A stretch of 64,000 bases of DNA from Hofstenia miamia (GCA_004352715.1 SCFE01000067.1:1888645-1952644), one strand, 5' to 3'; shown: positions 45,747 through 58,989, counted from the first letter of the stretch. Translations and numbers: made by a program. The notes: generated by a model not told the origin, from the sequence alone.

Positions 45747-46945
45747 GTTTGGAACGTAAATATTTTCGCATTATCATGTAAATAATTAACAAATGCCGCT
45801 TTTCGAATCTAACTTTTGCAACACAATCTACATAAGTAACCGAAAAAAGATATATCTGTTAGTATAAAAACCCGACACTTAAATCAATTTTCTGTTTCCA
45901 TTTCATCATTATATCTAGCCACCTCCGTTTATATTAATTTTTGGAACATATTTTTTTCCTGATATTGGGTTATTGAAATGTTCAGAAATTAGCTTCTTTG
46001 TTTTTGCAATGTTAATTCTAAGAATTGTTTATTCAACACAAATGACTTTCTCTTTAGTTCTTTTGTATTCTTTAAAATTCTTCTTTGCTAAAAACATTCG
46101 CAGATGTCGCTGTGTAAATATTTTACGACTTCTGAAGCAATTGTTGAATTGCTATCAAACACCTAAGCATTGAAATTTAAATAATGCTAATAATCAGGAC
46201 TAAAAAATATATTGCCATTTATACAATAAAAAACTTTAGTATAATTCTTAATAATATGGAACACTTTCATCAACAACAATAATTTCCATCTTTAAATTTT
46301 GATTAATGTTTGATTTTTGTTTTTGCAGGAGCAGGTAACCATACGTCTCTGTTGATAGACATATTTTTTTGACATTCACATACATGTATAGTTTGAAAGT
46401 TTTCCCTTGATGTTTTTCACAACTTATTTGAGACTGGCTTGCCATCTTCCAAAACTATTTCCTAATTAACATTGTTAAGCTTCATCCCTGTTTTTCGTGA
46501 TCAATTGAATATTGTGATACCAAATTTCTGCTTTGTTATTAATGTTTGGAATTATCACCAAGCACTCGATAAGTCTTTGTAAAACACTTTTACTGAATTC
46601 CTATCTTCATTAAAATGACAACGATCTACAATATCAATTCTTTGTTTGTTAAGTGGGATAAGCAGTCATGTGTAAATTTTATAAAATATTCGTTTCTTAC
46701 AGCTACTGTAGAAAGGATAGGAAGCTCCTTATAGCATTCAAGGAGAATTTCATAATTTTAGATATAGGCCTAGAGTTAGAACAAAGACCTTCTGGAATAC
46801 ACATTTTTGGTGCCGACTGATTCCAGCCTCTTGAGATTCAGAAACGTCCATCTACTTCTGGTCCGTAATAAATGCTAAAATTATCAAAATATATACTGAA
46901 AGGAAATATTACAAACATGTTTTATTGAACAAGTATAATATAATA

Positions 46946-48400
46946 CAGGGCCGGCCGGCAGCCGGTTAGAAAATTTTTTAGAAGTCCGGCTTCGGCCGGT
47001 TTAGAAACACAAGTTAATTAGGTGGATGAGTGTAGACTGGTACATTTTTTACTACGTTATTTTTGTTTTATTAGATTGCTATTTTGAAAACAAATTCAAT
47101 TTCTTTCAATAATGCATTTATGCCTTAGGATTACTAGTGATTATTGACAAAATTGTATACTAAAGAACTACAAGTTTTATAGACAAACTATAAGGTTGTC
47201 CACCTTATCTAATGAGTACCTGGACATTGATTATTGATGTAGGCTTCTTTAAGAACTGCTAGAGATTCAACTACATCACTGTCTAATAAAGAGCGCTTGT
47301 TTGTTACTTCATTACCACTTATACTAAACTGACGCTCACTCTTCCCTCTGGAACATTGAATGGGATGAATTTCACTAGTAATTTGAGAAATAATAGGAAA
47401 CTCAGTCATTTTTCCAGTCAACAGCTGTCATTATTCTTTGATGCTTAGATGGGTTGGTTTGGACAAGAATTATCGAAATTGATGCGAATTATCCTAAACA
47501 CAAGTTTGTGCTTTGCATTTTTAGATTTAACGCTGCCCGCCCTGCGTCCGTTTATTTTCCAATGCTTGGTGTTCGCCCGGCCGTTGGAACTCACCGGGCA
47601 GGAACGGGCGGTCCGGTCCACCCGCCACCTATTGAGAAAAATGTAAAATACTACCAAATTAAATCAAAATGCACAAAAGTACTATATAATTTTGGCATTT
47701 AGAGAGAAACTTCTTATGACTTCAATAAAATTTATTAATTTTATCAAAGATCATGCATAGAGATTAGTGTTTTGTATTTCTTTCATTTTATTACAGCAAA
47801 TATACAACAAAATTTAAATATTTTTGCAGAAAAAACATAAATTTGGCGGTAAATTATTTCTTTTTAACAGCAGAAAAAACCTACGTCATTACAGCATATT
47901 ATCTTATGATTATACCAGACTTTATTTGAGCAGTCACAACATGTGGCTAGTAATTTGAGCTCCCGATGCCCAAAAGCCCGGTCACACTAATGCCCGGTGT
48001 CCGCCCGGGGTATGCCCACAAAACACTAACCCAAGCTCAAACTTAATTGAATAAAGAACGAAATTATGATAAAAATTTCTGTTGATTTTGATGAAATAAA
48101 GTTTTTGTTTATATAATTTGATTTAAGCTTAATTTACAACAAAATGGTAGTCCACATCTACAGTGCACTTAATGATCTTTCATGTCGAAAAACTACCTTT
48201 ATTATTGTTAGAATTTGTCCTCAAAACATTTTTGCTTTATTTACCAATAATATAACCTAAGTTGAATATCTCAATTCTCTTATGATAAACATTTTTAAAT
48301 ACTCTTTCAATTGATATCTATAATGCAAAATTCTAATATATATATATATTAATCAAGAAAACCAACCATGAAGTTCTATTTTCAGCCGGTTTCAACTCTG
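46946..48400 (-). mobile_element. hAT element (1455 bp) with perfect 8-bp TSD
   Basis: The TSD ATATAATA lies at 46938-46945 and 48401-48408. The left end is CAGGGCCGGCCGGC and the right end in reverse is CAGAGTTGAAACCGGC. CCGGTT and CCGGC motifs occur near both ends. A transposase C-terminal fragment lies inside. The GC-rich patches at 47525-47640 and 47965-48010 (repeated GCCCGG/GGGCGG) look like ends of a further element nested inside it. Confidence 0.85.
47209..47421 (-). pseudogene. hAT transposase C-terminal (dimerisation) fragment
   Basis: The minus-strand frame has SERQFSISGNEVTNKRSLL followed by DSDVVESLAVLKEAYIN, matching the hAT dimerisation pattern ER.FS..G...T.KRS.L....V..L..L. 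No DDE-bearing upstream part remains. Only its position inside the TSD-bounded element ties it to that hAT. Confidence 0.75.
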
Positions 48401-48918
48401 ATATAATATTTAAAAAATTGGTCCTAATCGCGACTGAAATTGAAAACTTGATTACGCGCCCATACTGATCCATTCCCATGTTTAATTTGTTGGTACCTCA
48501 GTACTCTAGCCTAGAACCCCAACCGTTTCTCTATTATAATATAGATATGAAGCACGGAAGGAAACATTTAACTGTTACCAAAATATATTACTATTCGCAA
48601 ATTTATAATTTTCTAATCAACACCTGGAATAGTTTGATGAATATTTAATGACACATTGCTATTTTTAAAAACATGCAGCCATTTCGTAATATTAGTTTGT
48701 AGTAATACTATAGAGTTTTATTCACATGCATATATTAACAAATCGCGATATTGTGTAACCTTCCTTTTAACAATTAGATATCTACTGAATTTGTATTGAT
48801 TTGTAATTTGACGGCATGGCTAAAAGTAATAATTCTAACTGATTATCTGCCTCGGGTAAGCGGTATTAGTGACTGGTTTTTGCACCAACACTTTACTCCA
48901 AATATTATATCCTATTAC

Positions 48919-50666
48919 TTATTGGAACCTGGTCGGGATGCTGTAACCCGAACTGTAACCCGCGTTCCACAACTTGATCCGACCTGCGACTTGCAAAAAG
49001 GTCGTCAACCCGCAACGACCCGCAGCACCAACCTGAACAAGGTTTACCAAATCCGCTTCTTCTACTGATCGATATGAATGGATGCCATTAACAAAAAATT
49101 TGCTTTCCAATAGCTTAAGCTCTTCGTCTGATCTTTTGAAGCAGAGATGGAATCGGATCCAGATCGGATCGGATCTTCATTTTGAGTAACTTCGAATCTG
49201 TTCCGGATCCAAAAATTTTTAAAACTTGTTTATTTGTACATTTTATAAATTACACACATTTTTACATTGAATCCCAATTTAAGTGTGTTAATAATCTCAA
49301 TCCAAGTGAAATTTTGTAATTGAATTTCATTGTTCATACAACAGGTTTCGCGGTATTGTTTCCTACAACTTATAAAATTGGTGACGAATACTTCAAATCT
49401 GTACATGCGATTCATGTTAGCAATCACATAAGATGAAATAGTAAGCAACCAAAAACATTTGTTTGTACAAACTTGCAAATGGAAGAGCAGAATTCTGAAA
49501 AGGATTCTCTCTAATATGTATTTCAAAAAAGCACAAAACACAGAGAAGCAAGTGGAATATGCCTTAGCTTTTGCAAACACTGCCAAAATGTAAAAAATCT
49601 AATATAATTTGGTACACTCTTCAATCAAATATCTCATTTAAATATGCAATCTAAGCAACTTGAAATGCCAAGATCAAATTAGTATTCAGAATGTTTGTCA
49701 TGATTATAATCACTAATGCAAAAATGTTTATGGAACCATACCATCGGCATGCTATTAATAGTGTATTAATTTATTTAATGTTGCTGTTACATAATTTAAA
49801 ATTTCTTATAGAAGTTAGTATCCAATTTAAGTAAAATTCAAAATTTCTATTTAAATCTAAAATTTTGTTTGAAAAATTCATTTTGCTATCACGGATTTTA
49901 ATACACTCTACAACAATTTTTTTAATATCTTGCAATATAAATTTTAGGGTTGTTCTTTATTTGCCATTATTTGTGCTATTCTTGTTTTCATCCCCTTAGC
50001 TGCAATTTTGAAGTAAATTTATCTTGTTGTGAAACAACTTCAATTCACAGTGACATTCAAAGTGGTTATTTTTTAATTTTGACATAAAAAACTAATATTA
50101 CAAGAAACTCAACTATTTAAACTCTATAAATATATTATGATTATTATAGTTGATGATAATTTTAGGAACTAGATTTTTACAAAGCTTTTAAATATGTTCA
50201 TTGGTATGAACTATTTCGTAAGTATATGCCCATTTTTTATCTCAAAATAGTGTTGAAGATCTTAAATTTTTCTATTTGCATTTCAAAAAAACATGAATAT
50301 TTTTTAAGTCCATATTTATTTATTGTTAGAATACCTATTTAAATTCGGATCTGTTTCGGATTGAAAACTTCGGATCGGATCTTAAAATGTTGGATCCGAT
50401 TCCATCTTTGTTTTGAAGCCTTGTTTGTTCGTCGGTAGCATTTGCTTGATCGACCGTTGGGTAAATATATTAGAAGGCTGTATGCATTTATGTGAAATTT
50501 CTGACCCGACCCTCAACCTGCACAGATGCATTTCAATCTGACCCGATCCACTTCCAACTGTGATTACCACAACAAAAAATTTTGCATTTCCATGTAGGTG
50601 CTCTAAAATTTGAAAAGCGTTTTCATTTGCTCTAAGTTCGTGATACATTTCTATTAGTTGTTGCAA
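48919..50666 (-). pseudogene. Unrecognised frame split by a hAT insertion
   Basis: Minus-strand frames at 50666-50419 and 49133-48919 share one reading frame once the hAT element 49142-50410 and one TSD copy are left out; both sides read through the TSD as GFK|RSDEE. The downstream half contains KLLESKFFVNGIHSYRSVEE. No family recognised. GC-rich CGGGTCG-like motifs at 48925-49020 and 50505-50550 suggest it may itself lie in an older transposon. Confidence 0.4.
49142..50410. mobile_element. hAT-type element (1269 bp) with perfect 8-bp TSD
   Basis: The TSD TTTTGAAG lies at 49134-49141 and 50411-50418. The left end is CAGAGATGGAATCGGATCCA and the right end in reverse is the same with A at position 3. 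ATCGGATC-type subterminal repeats occur on both sides. The interior is AT-rich; the 49230-49586 minus frame is not recognisable as transposase. Confidence 0.9.
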
Positions 50667-52810
50667 TGTACAACCACTCCGTTTTTCATAGTAGCCTTAT
50701 TTCAACTTACCTTGTGTTCGTAGGTGTTTGATAAACTGTAAGTTACACAAACCGGTTTTTAAGGATTCTAGGCTTATAAAAAGAAGCTGTTTTGAATACC
50801 TTCCCCCATCCATGTAGTAGAATGATACTTTTGTGGGGGTGCCTTGAAGTTTTCCTGTAATAATCCTGAGGTGACTGAGTGCACACTTACAGAATTGTTT
50901 AAAAGTAGTTACGCTCAGCCAAGGCCTGTAAACGACCTCAAGTTGTCCTGGGAAACAAAATTGTCAACGTGTCGAGATTAAGCATTGCATTGGATAATTA
51001 ATGAGCACAAAACTAGTCTGTTCTAAACATCATTAATTCATCTCAAGAAATCGGAATTATTTGAATATCAAGCTACTAAGCTTTTCTTATTGTTCATTAA
51101 ATATAAATTTATTATAGTAGTAATTTTAAACTTTCTAAATGGAAATACAACAATTCTGATTCTATTTTGCAAAAAATACAGTTTTAAGTAGTCTTCGAAT
51201 TGGTAATGAAACTGACCAATGCAATCACTTAGTCTTCAAGACGTCTCAAGGATACCGTTACTTATTTATTGGAAAACGCCAATTATACTTTGAAAACCTA
51301 TCCAAGATCTCTTCAAGACTATTATTGTTGCAGAAATTGTGCTAACTTTAGCATACCATATTTTTCAATATAAGCAGAAAGACATTTAAGTGCGCTGATA
51401 GAAAATAGAAAGTATTATTACTACTTATGCAAACAATTTGATGTTCTCGGGACTTTTATATTATCTGTGACAAGAGACTAATAACATTCGCTGATTAAAT
51501 GTCTCTGCATTTGGTTTAACAACTGCATCACTGCTTGATCATGCCGCTCACAAGTTTGTCTGAAATTGATCCAAGTTTTGAAGGAAATCAATGAGGAATA
51601 TCTTAACAATTTTTTAATGAAATCCAACAATAAATTTGAAAGATTAAAAGTAAATTTTATACTTTTGAGAGTGTAATTGACTAAAAGTTATTACACAGAA
51701 CATAAAGCATCAGGAGGGAGTATAAGAATTGGTGAAGTATCAAGAAATCAAGAAAATTATTGCTTCCTTGACAATTATTTTATCAAAATATAGTACGATT
51801 CGTAAATGTACATTAGTGGCAAATCAGTTTAATTAATATTCAAGTATAATCACTACAATGTAGTTACAAATTTGGCATAAATAATGTTCCCTCACAAACA
51901 GCATTTGACATTTCGAATGGTTGTACAATATCATTGCAATGATGAATATCAAAGTGGTGGTCTAGATTTCCGTGATATAGAATCAGTTGAATTGATGAAT
52001 GAAACACTGGAGTTATGGACGTTTCTATGTTTAGTAGATGAAGTGGGAGCGTGCTAAAAATCGAAGTCTTCAGAGAGATAATTTGGTGGAAAACTCAAAT
52101 AATGCAATGCTGCATTTTGAGCAGTTCAACATCTCAAAATGAAGATGACTAGCAATTTACAACACTTGGTATATATGTAAACTTATTGTAATATTGCATT
52201 GTAGGTGAAAAAAGTTGTTGCAGATGTTTGGATAAAAACTAATAGGACTATTTTTGTATTGCAGTAAAGGAGACAACATAAGTTTTTTTTGAAAAGAAAT
52301 TTGCAATGCTCGAAATCCTGAAAACCTGGTGGCAGCTGACAGGAAGGTAAAATATTTATATTGAAAATGGTGGAATTATGGAAATCAATCAAACTACTGT
52401 AAGTTCTTTATGTAAATATAGCATATTACTAGGTGAATGATATTTGTGTTGTTTAAGTTTAAGGAAAAATAACAATTCAACTAATGATGCATTAATAAAA
52501 TGAAGCTATCAGCGCTTACTTACTCCTTAGGTTGAAAGGATGCTATTAATTGAAAGCGCAGTGAAATTCAAAGTATTAAGCCATACTTCAGATCTTTGCC
52601 CTTAAATCTGGACGTGAATATACTGCTGTATCGGAAAGAAAAATTTTAAAATTTAAAGTTTTTTGTGATAGCAGCTATGTAAAACTAGGCATACATATCG
52701 CATATAATTGAGCATTGATAATAACGTTAATTTATTGTTTAAAAAGATATTAAGGAGTAGTTCAAAATTTTGAGAATTCAATAAATGCTGCGATTCGTGT
52801 AGTTTCGTTA
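50667..52810. other. Intergenic AT-rich stretch
   Basis: No supportable gene, RNA or repeat. Some patches (about 50810-50960 and 51890-52100) are less AT-rich but have broken frames. Confidence 0.5.
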
Positions 52811-53709
52811 TAGTCCGGTAGAATTTGCCCTTAATTTTGGCTAACCTGGAAAAAATTTAGATAGAAACATGTTATACATCATTGGAAAGCTTATTTCATT
52901 GGCTATTCAATGGTAAATTTTTCATTTTTTTATTTCTGAGCTTGTTCAATTAAAGTGTCTAAAGGATGCTTGGCATTCTCTCTTTCATGAAAATACGCTC
53001 CAACTTGACAAAGCGGATCCTTACTTTGAACACCTTTTCTACAGCTAACACATAACTTTATTTCATTCATTTTAACTATTCTTTACTTTCAAGACTTTTA
53101 CTCCATCAATACATTCTATTTTCTTTTTGTATCTACAACAGAAGAAAACTAACTTGTGATCGAATGAAAACAACAAATCGAAACTCGTCAAACACTGTAT
53201 TAGCTTCAATAAAATCTATTTTAGATAATACTTCAGTCCTTTAATTATCTAATAAATATCAAATAAAATTTCATACCTTGAAAATATGTCAAAGCTTAAT
53301 ATTCTTACGGACTATATGTCATTTCTAATGTTAACTTAAAGAAACGTTCCTAACTAAATTGATTTTCTTAGTTTAAAGTATGCTGTCTAACTTGACTCAA
53401 TCAGCATTTTCACAGAAAAATCCAGTTACTGTATATTTAAATACAACTCAGATAATTTTAAGTCTTTTCACCACCTATTAGACCAATGCTGAGAAACCAA
53501 AGAGACATATGTAAGTCATTTTTCATACTAAATTGTGTAAAAAAATGGGATTTTACCCCCTGATACGTATGACGTCATAACTTTTTTTCCCCAAAAGAAA
53601 AAAAATGAAAAATTTACAATTGAATAGCCAATGAAATAAGCTTTCCAATGATGTATAATATGTTTCTATCTAAATTTTTTCCAGGTCCATCACAAATTCT
53701 ACTGGACTA
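52811..53709. mobile_element. Long-TIR MITE with TTA target duplication
   Basis: Inverted ends of over 100 bp begin TAGTCCGGTAGAATTTG on the left and TAGTCCAGTAGAATTTG on the right in reverse. They share an AAATTTAGATAGAAACAT block and a GCTTATTTCATTGGCTATTC block. TTA is present on both outer sides (52808-52810 and 53710-53712), as in PIF/Harbinger elements. A TA duplication with slightly shorter ends is also possible. Non-coding. Confidence 0.8.
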
Positions 53710-53900
53710 TTAAGTATACACTCTGTTGAGAGTAATAACATTGGGTTTATCAAGTAATTGATAAAAATAAATGAACATGGGTGCACATGCTTAAATGAGA
53801 CAATATGCAGATATCAAAAAGGTGAGTATTTTTTCATATTTGAAAATCCTAAGTTAATTATTTTGGGTTGTAAACTATATGGGAATCCAAGTTTTCAATA

Positions 53901-54260
53901 GATAAGATAAGATAAGATATTCTTTATTCAGATAATATTTTCAATTACAAGACTAGTAGTTATTATCTGAATAGCGTCAAGAATGATTACAAATAACTAT
54001 AATATTTACAAAAAATATCAAGACTACAAAATCTGTTCTGTTCAGGCTATGGAAATTAACTGTGCCTTATTATATAATCTCTATTGTAAAATTTGAAGCC
54101 TAACCATGATTTACCCAAAATGAATTTTTCTTTCAATATAAATGCTTTCAATTTCCTTTTAAACTTAATTGCACTCTTAATCATTTTATTTTCATTTGGC
54201 AATCGATTCCAATTGCGAATTGCAACATTAATAAAAGATTGTTGCTTGATTTTTTTATGA
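53901..54260 (-). mobile_element. LINE 3' end with (TTATC)n tail
   Basis: On the minus strand, SFINVAIRNWNRLPNENKM and KFKRKLKAF are the typical C-terminus of a non-LTR RT. A short UTR and a GATAA-unit microsatellite (53901-53918 on the + strand) follow as tail. It is the same architecture as 41553-41933 but a different sequence. Confidence 0.7.
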
Positions 54261-56030
54261 AATTTAATGTTAGTATAATGATTTGTTTTTATTTGCGCTT
54301 ATGACAAAAGCTTGGAAATGATATTGAATTATAAAGAGATAATTGATTTTTTATTTTAAAAAAACTTGATCAAAATATTAAAAATAAAATGTTGATTTGG
54401 AAACAGCATGGATGACAAAGTGCAATTTCTTGTTTTGTAGTTTTTCTGACAAACATTCAATGCCCATTGTAATTGTAAGTTTTTTTTACTAATGATTCAT
54501 TTAAATTTGAAAAAATCGTATTTGCATAATTAAGATGACTCATGACTAAGGCATGAAATAATTGAATCATATTTGAAGAGGGTAAATGTTCAGCTACGTC
54601 TGATATTGTTTTGATACTCATTGCAATGCTTTAAAAAATTTGACAGAAGTATCTTTGTAAATCATTGACTGCCTCCGAATCATGATCCCGGGGTCGTTTT
54701 GCAAACATGAAGCGATGAAGTGATGGCAAGAATATATTTGCTGATTCAATTGAATGTGATACTGATACAATTTCATATTACAAAGATTAATGAAACCCAA
54801 GTTTATATCTGTTAACAGAAACATTTGAGGATGCACAAAATTAGTTGATTTTGACGTGATTCACCTATTACTTCATGTTTGTCGATTCAAGTACCTGCTC
54901 AGAATTTTATAGTAAGGAATGGGACAAAACCAAGGCAAGCAGGGTAGATCTCAAAAAAGTTAGTGTTCATGAAGGAACTGTTGTAAACAAGAGGCAAACG
55001 TTTGGATCACAACAAACTCCCACTGCAGTTGTATGATTATCATAGGAAACACATTAATAAAATTTAATGAATGATTCTTATCAAAGGCTAATGTATAGCA
55101 TATTCTTGATTCAAATTTTGAATAAAAAATCCAGATAGCTTTTTAATTGAAGCACTTGGCTAAAATGCTTTTTACAATTCTTAAATAAATGTTTGTAGAA
55201 AATTTTAAAGATTTGTTTTCTTCACTTTAATAAATTTGAATGAATTGAAATAAACAAATTTAATAGAAGTTGTCATTTGCACAATTGAAAAATATTTAAT
55301 TAAAGTCATTCAAAAGCAAACGTAATTGACAATCTAGAATTTTGAAATCACTGAGTAAATTTAACTAATTGCTTTGTGTAAATGAATAATGCTTAAAGAT
55401 GTATTTCCTCTATCTAAGCAAATAAATTCTTATCATTAAAGAACTGAGAGTGACAATTTAATAAAGAAATTAGTTGTCATTATTCAATAAATGTGAAGTG
55501 CCCGTAACCTAATGGCAATTTAGCTAGAAAAATCATTTGAATATTTGTAGAAAATGGGAATTTTTTAGTAGCTGTCTACAATAGTTAAAAATTATAACGG
55601 TACAAACTTTGAACGAACTATGTTTTAATACAATAGTTAGGGCTAAATATTCATTTAAATAATAATACTATAGTTTAGCCACTTCTAGTTTGTTGATAGT
55701 ACCGCATTTATGAAAAAAAATCTTGGAAGATTTGGCGAAATTTTTTTTCACGTTATATCTTTTATGGACGCTGTGTACAAATAAGGCACAGGAGTATGGT
55801 GACCCTACATTTTGCTAATTTTCATGCAGTATGAATTGAAAGTTTAGAATTTGAAGTAGAGCGCTTGGGACGTATGAAGCCAAGCAATCCGTATTTAAAG
55901 TACACAATGGCTCAATTGTAAGCAAACATTTTGAAGAAATGATTAGGAAAATAAAATATCTGATGAATTCTTCAAACAATTTTTATTGATGAGTAGGGAC
56001 AGATTTAACACATAAAATAAAAGTTGTTCA

Positions 56031-56032
<2 letters not shown>
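54261..56032. other. Intergenic AT-rich stretch
   Basis: Nothing supportable. The minus frame at 54618-54836 looks like chance. Confidence 0.5.

Positions 56033-56071
<39 letters not shown>
56033..56071. repeat. (AT)n microsatellite
   Basis: About 19 uninterrupted TA units. Confidence 0.95.
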
Positions 56072-56075
<4 letters not shown>

Positions 56076-56149
56076 GTAATATAGATAGATCGATAGATAA
56101 ATAGAATGTAGGTAACCTGAGCTTTTGTTTTCTCTTTCTTTTGCTTTAG

Positions 56150-56452
56150 GAATACATGCAAGCGCTAGAGTTGCACTTAAGTGAAATTTATCCAAACGTT
56201 ACACTACAAAAATTGAGTAGCAAAACGAAGGCAATATTTTTATCTACGACTGATGAATATAGTCAGAATTCCTTTGTAACACCGACGTTTTTCGGAACAT
56301 TTTCTTTGACAAAATTGCCAAATTTGAGAAAGATGAACATTAATAAGAAAATGTGCTACTCGATCAAGCAAAATGCATTTTTCCTAACATATTTCCCTGA
56401 GTTTCCAAGATATTTCCTTCTAGGTTATCAAAAATTGACAATATTAATTTGA
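56150..56452 (+). CDS. Candidate exon of an unrecognised gene
   Basis: A strong polypyrimidine tract and acceptor (TTTCTTTTGCTTTAG) precede a phase-0 frame: EYMQALELHLSEIYPNV, a Ser/Thr/Lys-rich part, then a hydrophobic aromatic end and TGA. TTLL4-like exon 17 ends in a different phase, so it is not that gene's last exon. It may be chance. Confidence 0.3.
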   Translation, partial: EYMQALELHLSEIYPNVTLQKLSSKTKAIFLSTTDEYSQNSFVTPTFFGTFSLTKLPNLRKMNINKKMCYSIKQNAFFLTYFPEFPRYFLLGYQKLTILI

Positions 56453-57403
56453 TTAAATTTCATTTCATTGCGTAATTAGTAGTATTTTTCGGGCTTTAGC
56501 CGTAAACTTTCGATGAATCAACTTCTACAAAGTAAGTCATTGTTCGTATTTCTAAGAAAATGTGTGTGTATTCACAACTTCAGAAACTAAAATTGTTAAT
56601 TGACTTTATAAACCTCTTTAAGCACAGTCGCTTCCGTTTAAATACTGAGAGATGAGATTTGTTTGTGAAATTGATTAATGCTATCTTTGATTTGCAAATT
56701 CGGATATAGTAAGTCAAAACACTAAAAGGGAACTTACAATTATTTCAGGATGATAATATTATAAGCTATGATGCGTTTTGTTATTAAGTTTAAATAAATC
56801 TTTTCAAATTTATGAACGTATTTGTTGTACCAAAATTTTAACTGAAATTAAATATCATTTTATTTAAAATTTCAACTGCAAAATATATCGATTTTTACTT
56901 TAATTTGTTTATTAAGTACAAGATTTGTTCAACAGTAAAAATCCTAGTGTAACCATATGGCTATAATCGTTTTTGTACCGGCATTTTCAAAAATTTTTTT
57001 CAAGATTTTTTTAAATTTTGGAATTCCTTGTATATGGACACATCGATGGGTAACTGTGTTTCTATGGTATGATGCAAATTCTGCCAAATGTCTTGAATGT
57101 GAAAATCTTGACTATTTTTCAATAAAACCCTGCTTTTTTAAAATATTTCATATTCCCCAGTATGTTCAGATGATGGGGTAGTCTAATGTCCATAGCAGTA
57201 GGGATTGAAATGAATAGTTTTTTGTAGGCGAACTGTGCACAAAGTCACAGTAATTGAGTGAATACTCAGTCAAACCAGAGTGCAATAAATATTTAGTAAG
57301 CCCTGGTCAAATGTGCTCAATTTCTTTTTGCTTAATCCAAACATCGGTTTTCCAAAAAGAGAAGTAGCCAAATCAAGCCCGACATGAAGTAAGTAAAAAG
57401 GGC
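56453..57403. other. AT-rich stretch without a supportable feature
   Basis: The + frame at 56957-57181 is Phe/Lys-rich and not recognised. Confidence 0.4.
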
Positions 57404-57655
57404 CGTGACTAGGGGAGGGCCAGGAGGACCATGGCCCTCCCTGTTGGGCCACTGGGCCCCCTTCCTCTTGGCATTCCTCATACAAAACTCCATAGTATTA
57501 ATTATAATGAAAGTTAGAGCGAATATATTTTTGTTGAAATATATAAAATACTAATGCCATTCTATTTAAAAATTCAATGAAAAAGTATAAAACTATTTTA
57601 TGAGTAAAGCTATGATTTATTTATTGAACTTTGCGGGGCCAAGGCCCCCCTAATT
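57404..57655. mobile_element. GC-rich inverted ends of a degraded hAT-like MITE
   Basis: GACTAGGGGAGGGCCAGG at the left and, in reverse, TTAGGGGGGCCTTGGCC at the right enclose AT-rich sequence. Proper terminal CA bases and TSDs cannot be identified. Confidence 0.35.
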
Positions 57656-58989
57656 TTCAAATGTATATTGTATATTATGTATATATGTAAGAACGATTGT
57701 GTACTCCCTGACAATTGTATTACATTTCCTACTTGCATCACCATTTGAAAACGCTGCCTATATGTTACTTCGAACTTTTTATTGTGATGACAAGCTTAAT
57801 TGGCCTGACACGAACCGGGCGTCACATTATTATAGTATATTGCCTAATTTTCAGATGTCACTCTATTATATATATATTAATAGGTTATTTTTGAAGTTTT
57901 ATTTAATTTATATCAGCTATTGTTTAATGCTGGCTACTCCTTGTTTCGAAACATTGGCCATTGCTGATCATCTTCATTGGCGATTTGCATTTAGAGCCGT
58001 GAAGAAAAGTAGTAATTCCCCATCTAAATGTTTGCGTTTTGCCAAAAAATCCTTTCTATTATTGATATAAATAGTTTTTTTAATTATGAGAAGCTTAAAT
58101 TTTAAAAATAGAGGAAATGTATGAATGTAGATTGCGCTTAGATTTATCGTCATAGACATTTTTAGGGAGTGTATTTTTAAAGTTGAAATATAATGCATAA
58201 TCATGAACTAAGAGTTCAAACAGGGACTACTAATTCGGAAAAATTCAAATAGATAAAATCAAAAGAAATACATATATAGCAGAATCTGTTGAAAAGAATA
58301 AATTTAAGAAAATCAAAGCCACTAATCTGGGGAGGAGTTAATGTGGGGAATTTACTAATTCTTTTGTCCAGAGAAAGCTAGAAATTTACTATAGCATTCT
58401 GTATCAAACGAAATAATCACTCGATTATTTCCATGAATAAATGAAGGGATGCCTCATTTTTTTACTTAGATCATGAGACGACAGATAGGCTAATCAAAAT
58501 AATGAAATCAGTGGCGTATGCAAGGCGGGAACATGGTGAAATGCTTAATCAATTTTTTTTGTGAAAAACTTCTAAAAATATTTAAAACTAAGTTAGTCAG
58601 ATGCATTTTCGGAGTCTATTTTGTCAATAAATTCCAATGAATGAAATGATACACAACCATATATTTATATTAAATTTAGGGTTATTGGTTGACAAATTGC
58701 AAACATTCCAGTAGTATGAGTTCACAAATAGCCCAGAAATCCGGCGTTTGCCAAATGATTTTAAAACATGCCAGTTTCAAACTTGTAAGGCTCAATAGAC
58801 TGACATTCTGCAAGTTACTATGATACATCGTCGTGGAAACTGCTCTCAAACAACGAAATTAATAAATCACAAACAGATGTACTACGAAATTTAATGAACT
58901 ATGTTTTACCTATTCGTTTACAACTTCAATTTGAATATCTCGTTTTTTTGAACTGCCTGATAAATGAAGAATAATTATTTTCATTCACG
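57656..58989. other. AT-rich stretch, unrecognised frame, lone hAT-like end
   Basis: A + frame at 57699-58070 has a first half of ordinary composition (FENAAYMLLRTFYCDDKLNW) but no known family. CAGTGGCGTATGCAAGGCGG at about 58511-58530 looks like a hAT terminus without a partner; it could be the 5' end of the hAT at 59715. Confidence 0.35.

Noticed and set aside
48919-49030. Left end of a MITE related to 44809-45155
   Set aside because: It shares CGGGTCG-like motifs, but no matching termini or TSD could be fixed.
56150-56452. Last exon of the TTLL4-like gene
   Set aside because: Exon 17 carries two bases and joining in that phase gives an early stop; 29620-29653 fits instead.
57270-57485. 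Minus-strand Gly/Pro-rich 71-codon frame
   Set aside because: It is the translation of a GC-rich transposon end, not a protein pattern.
58511-58530. hAT element starting CAGTGGCGTATGCAAGG
   Set aside because: Only one end seen; no partner or 8-bp duplication found.
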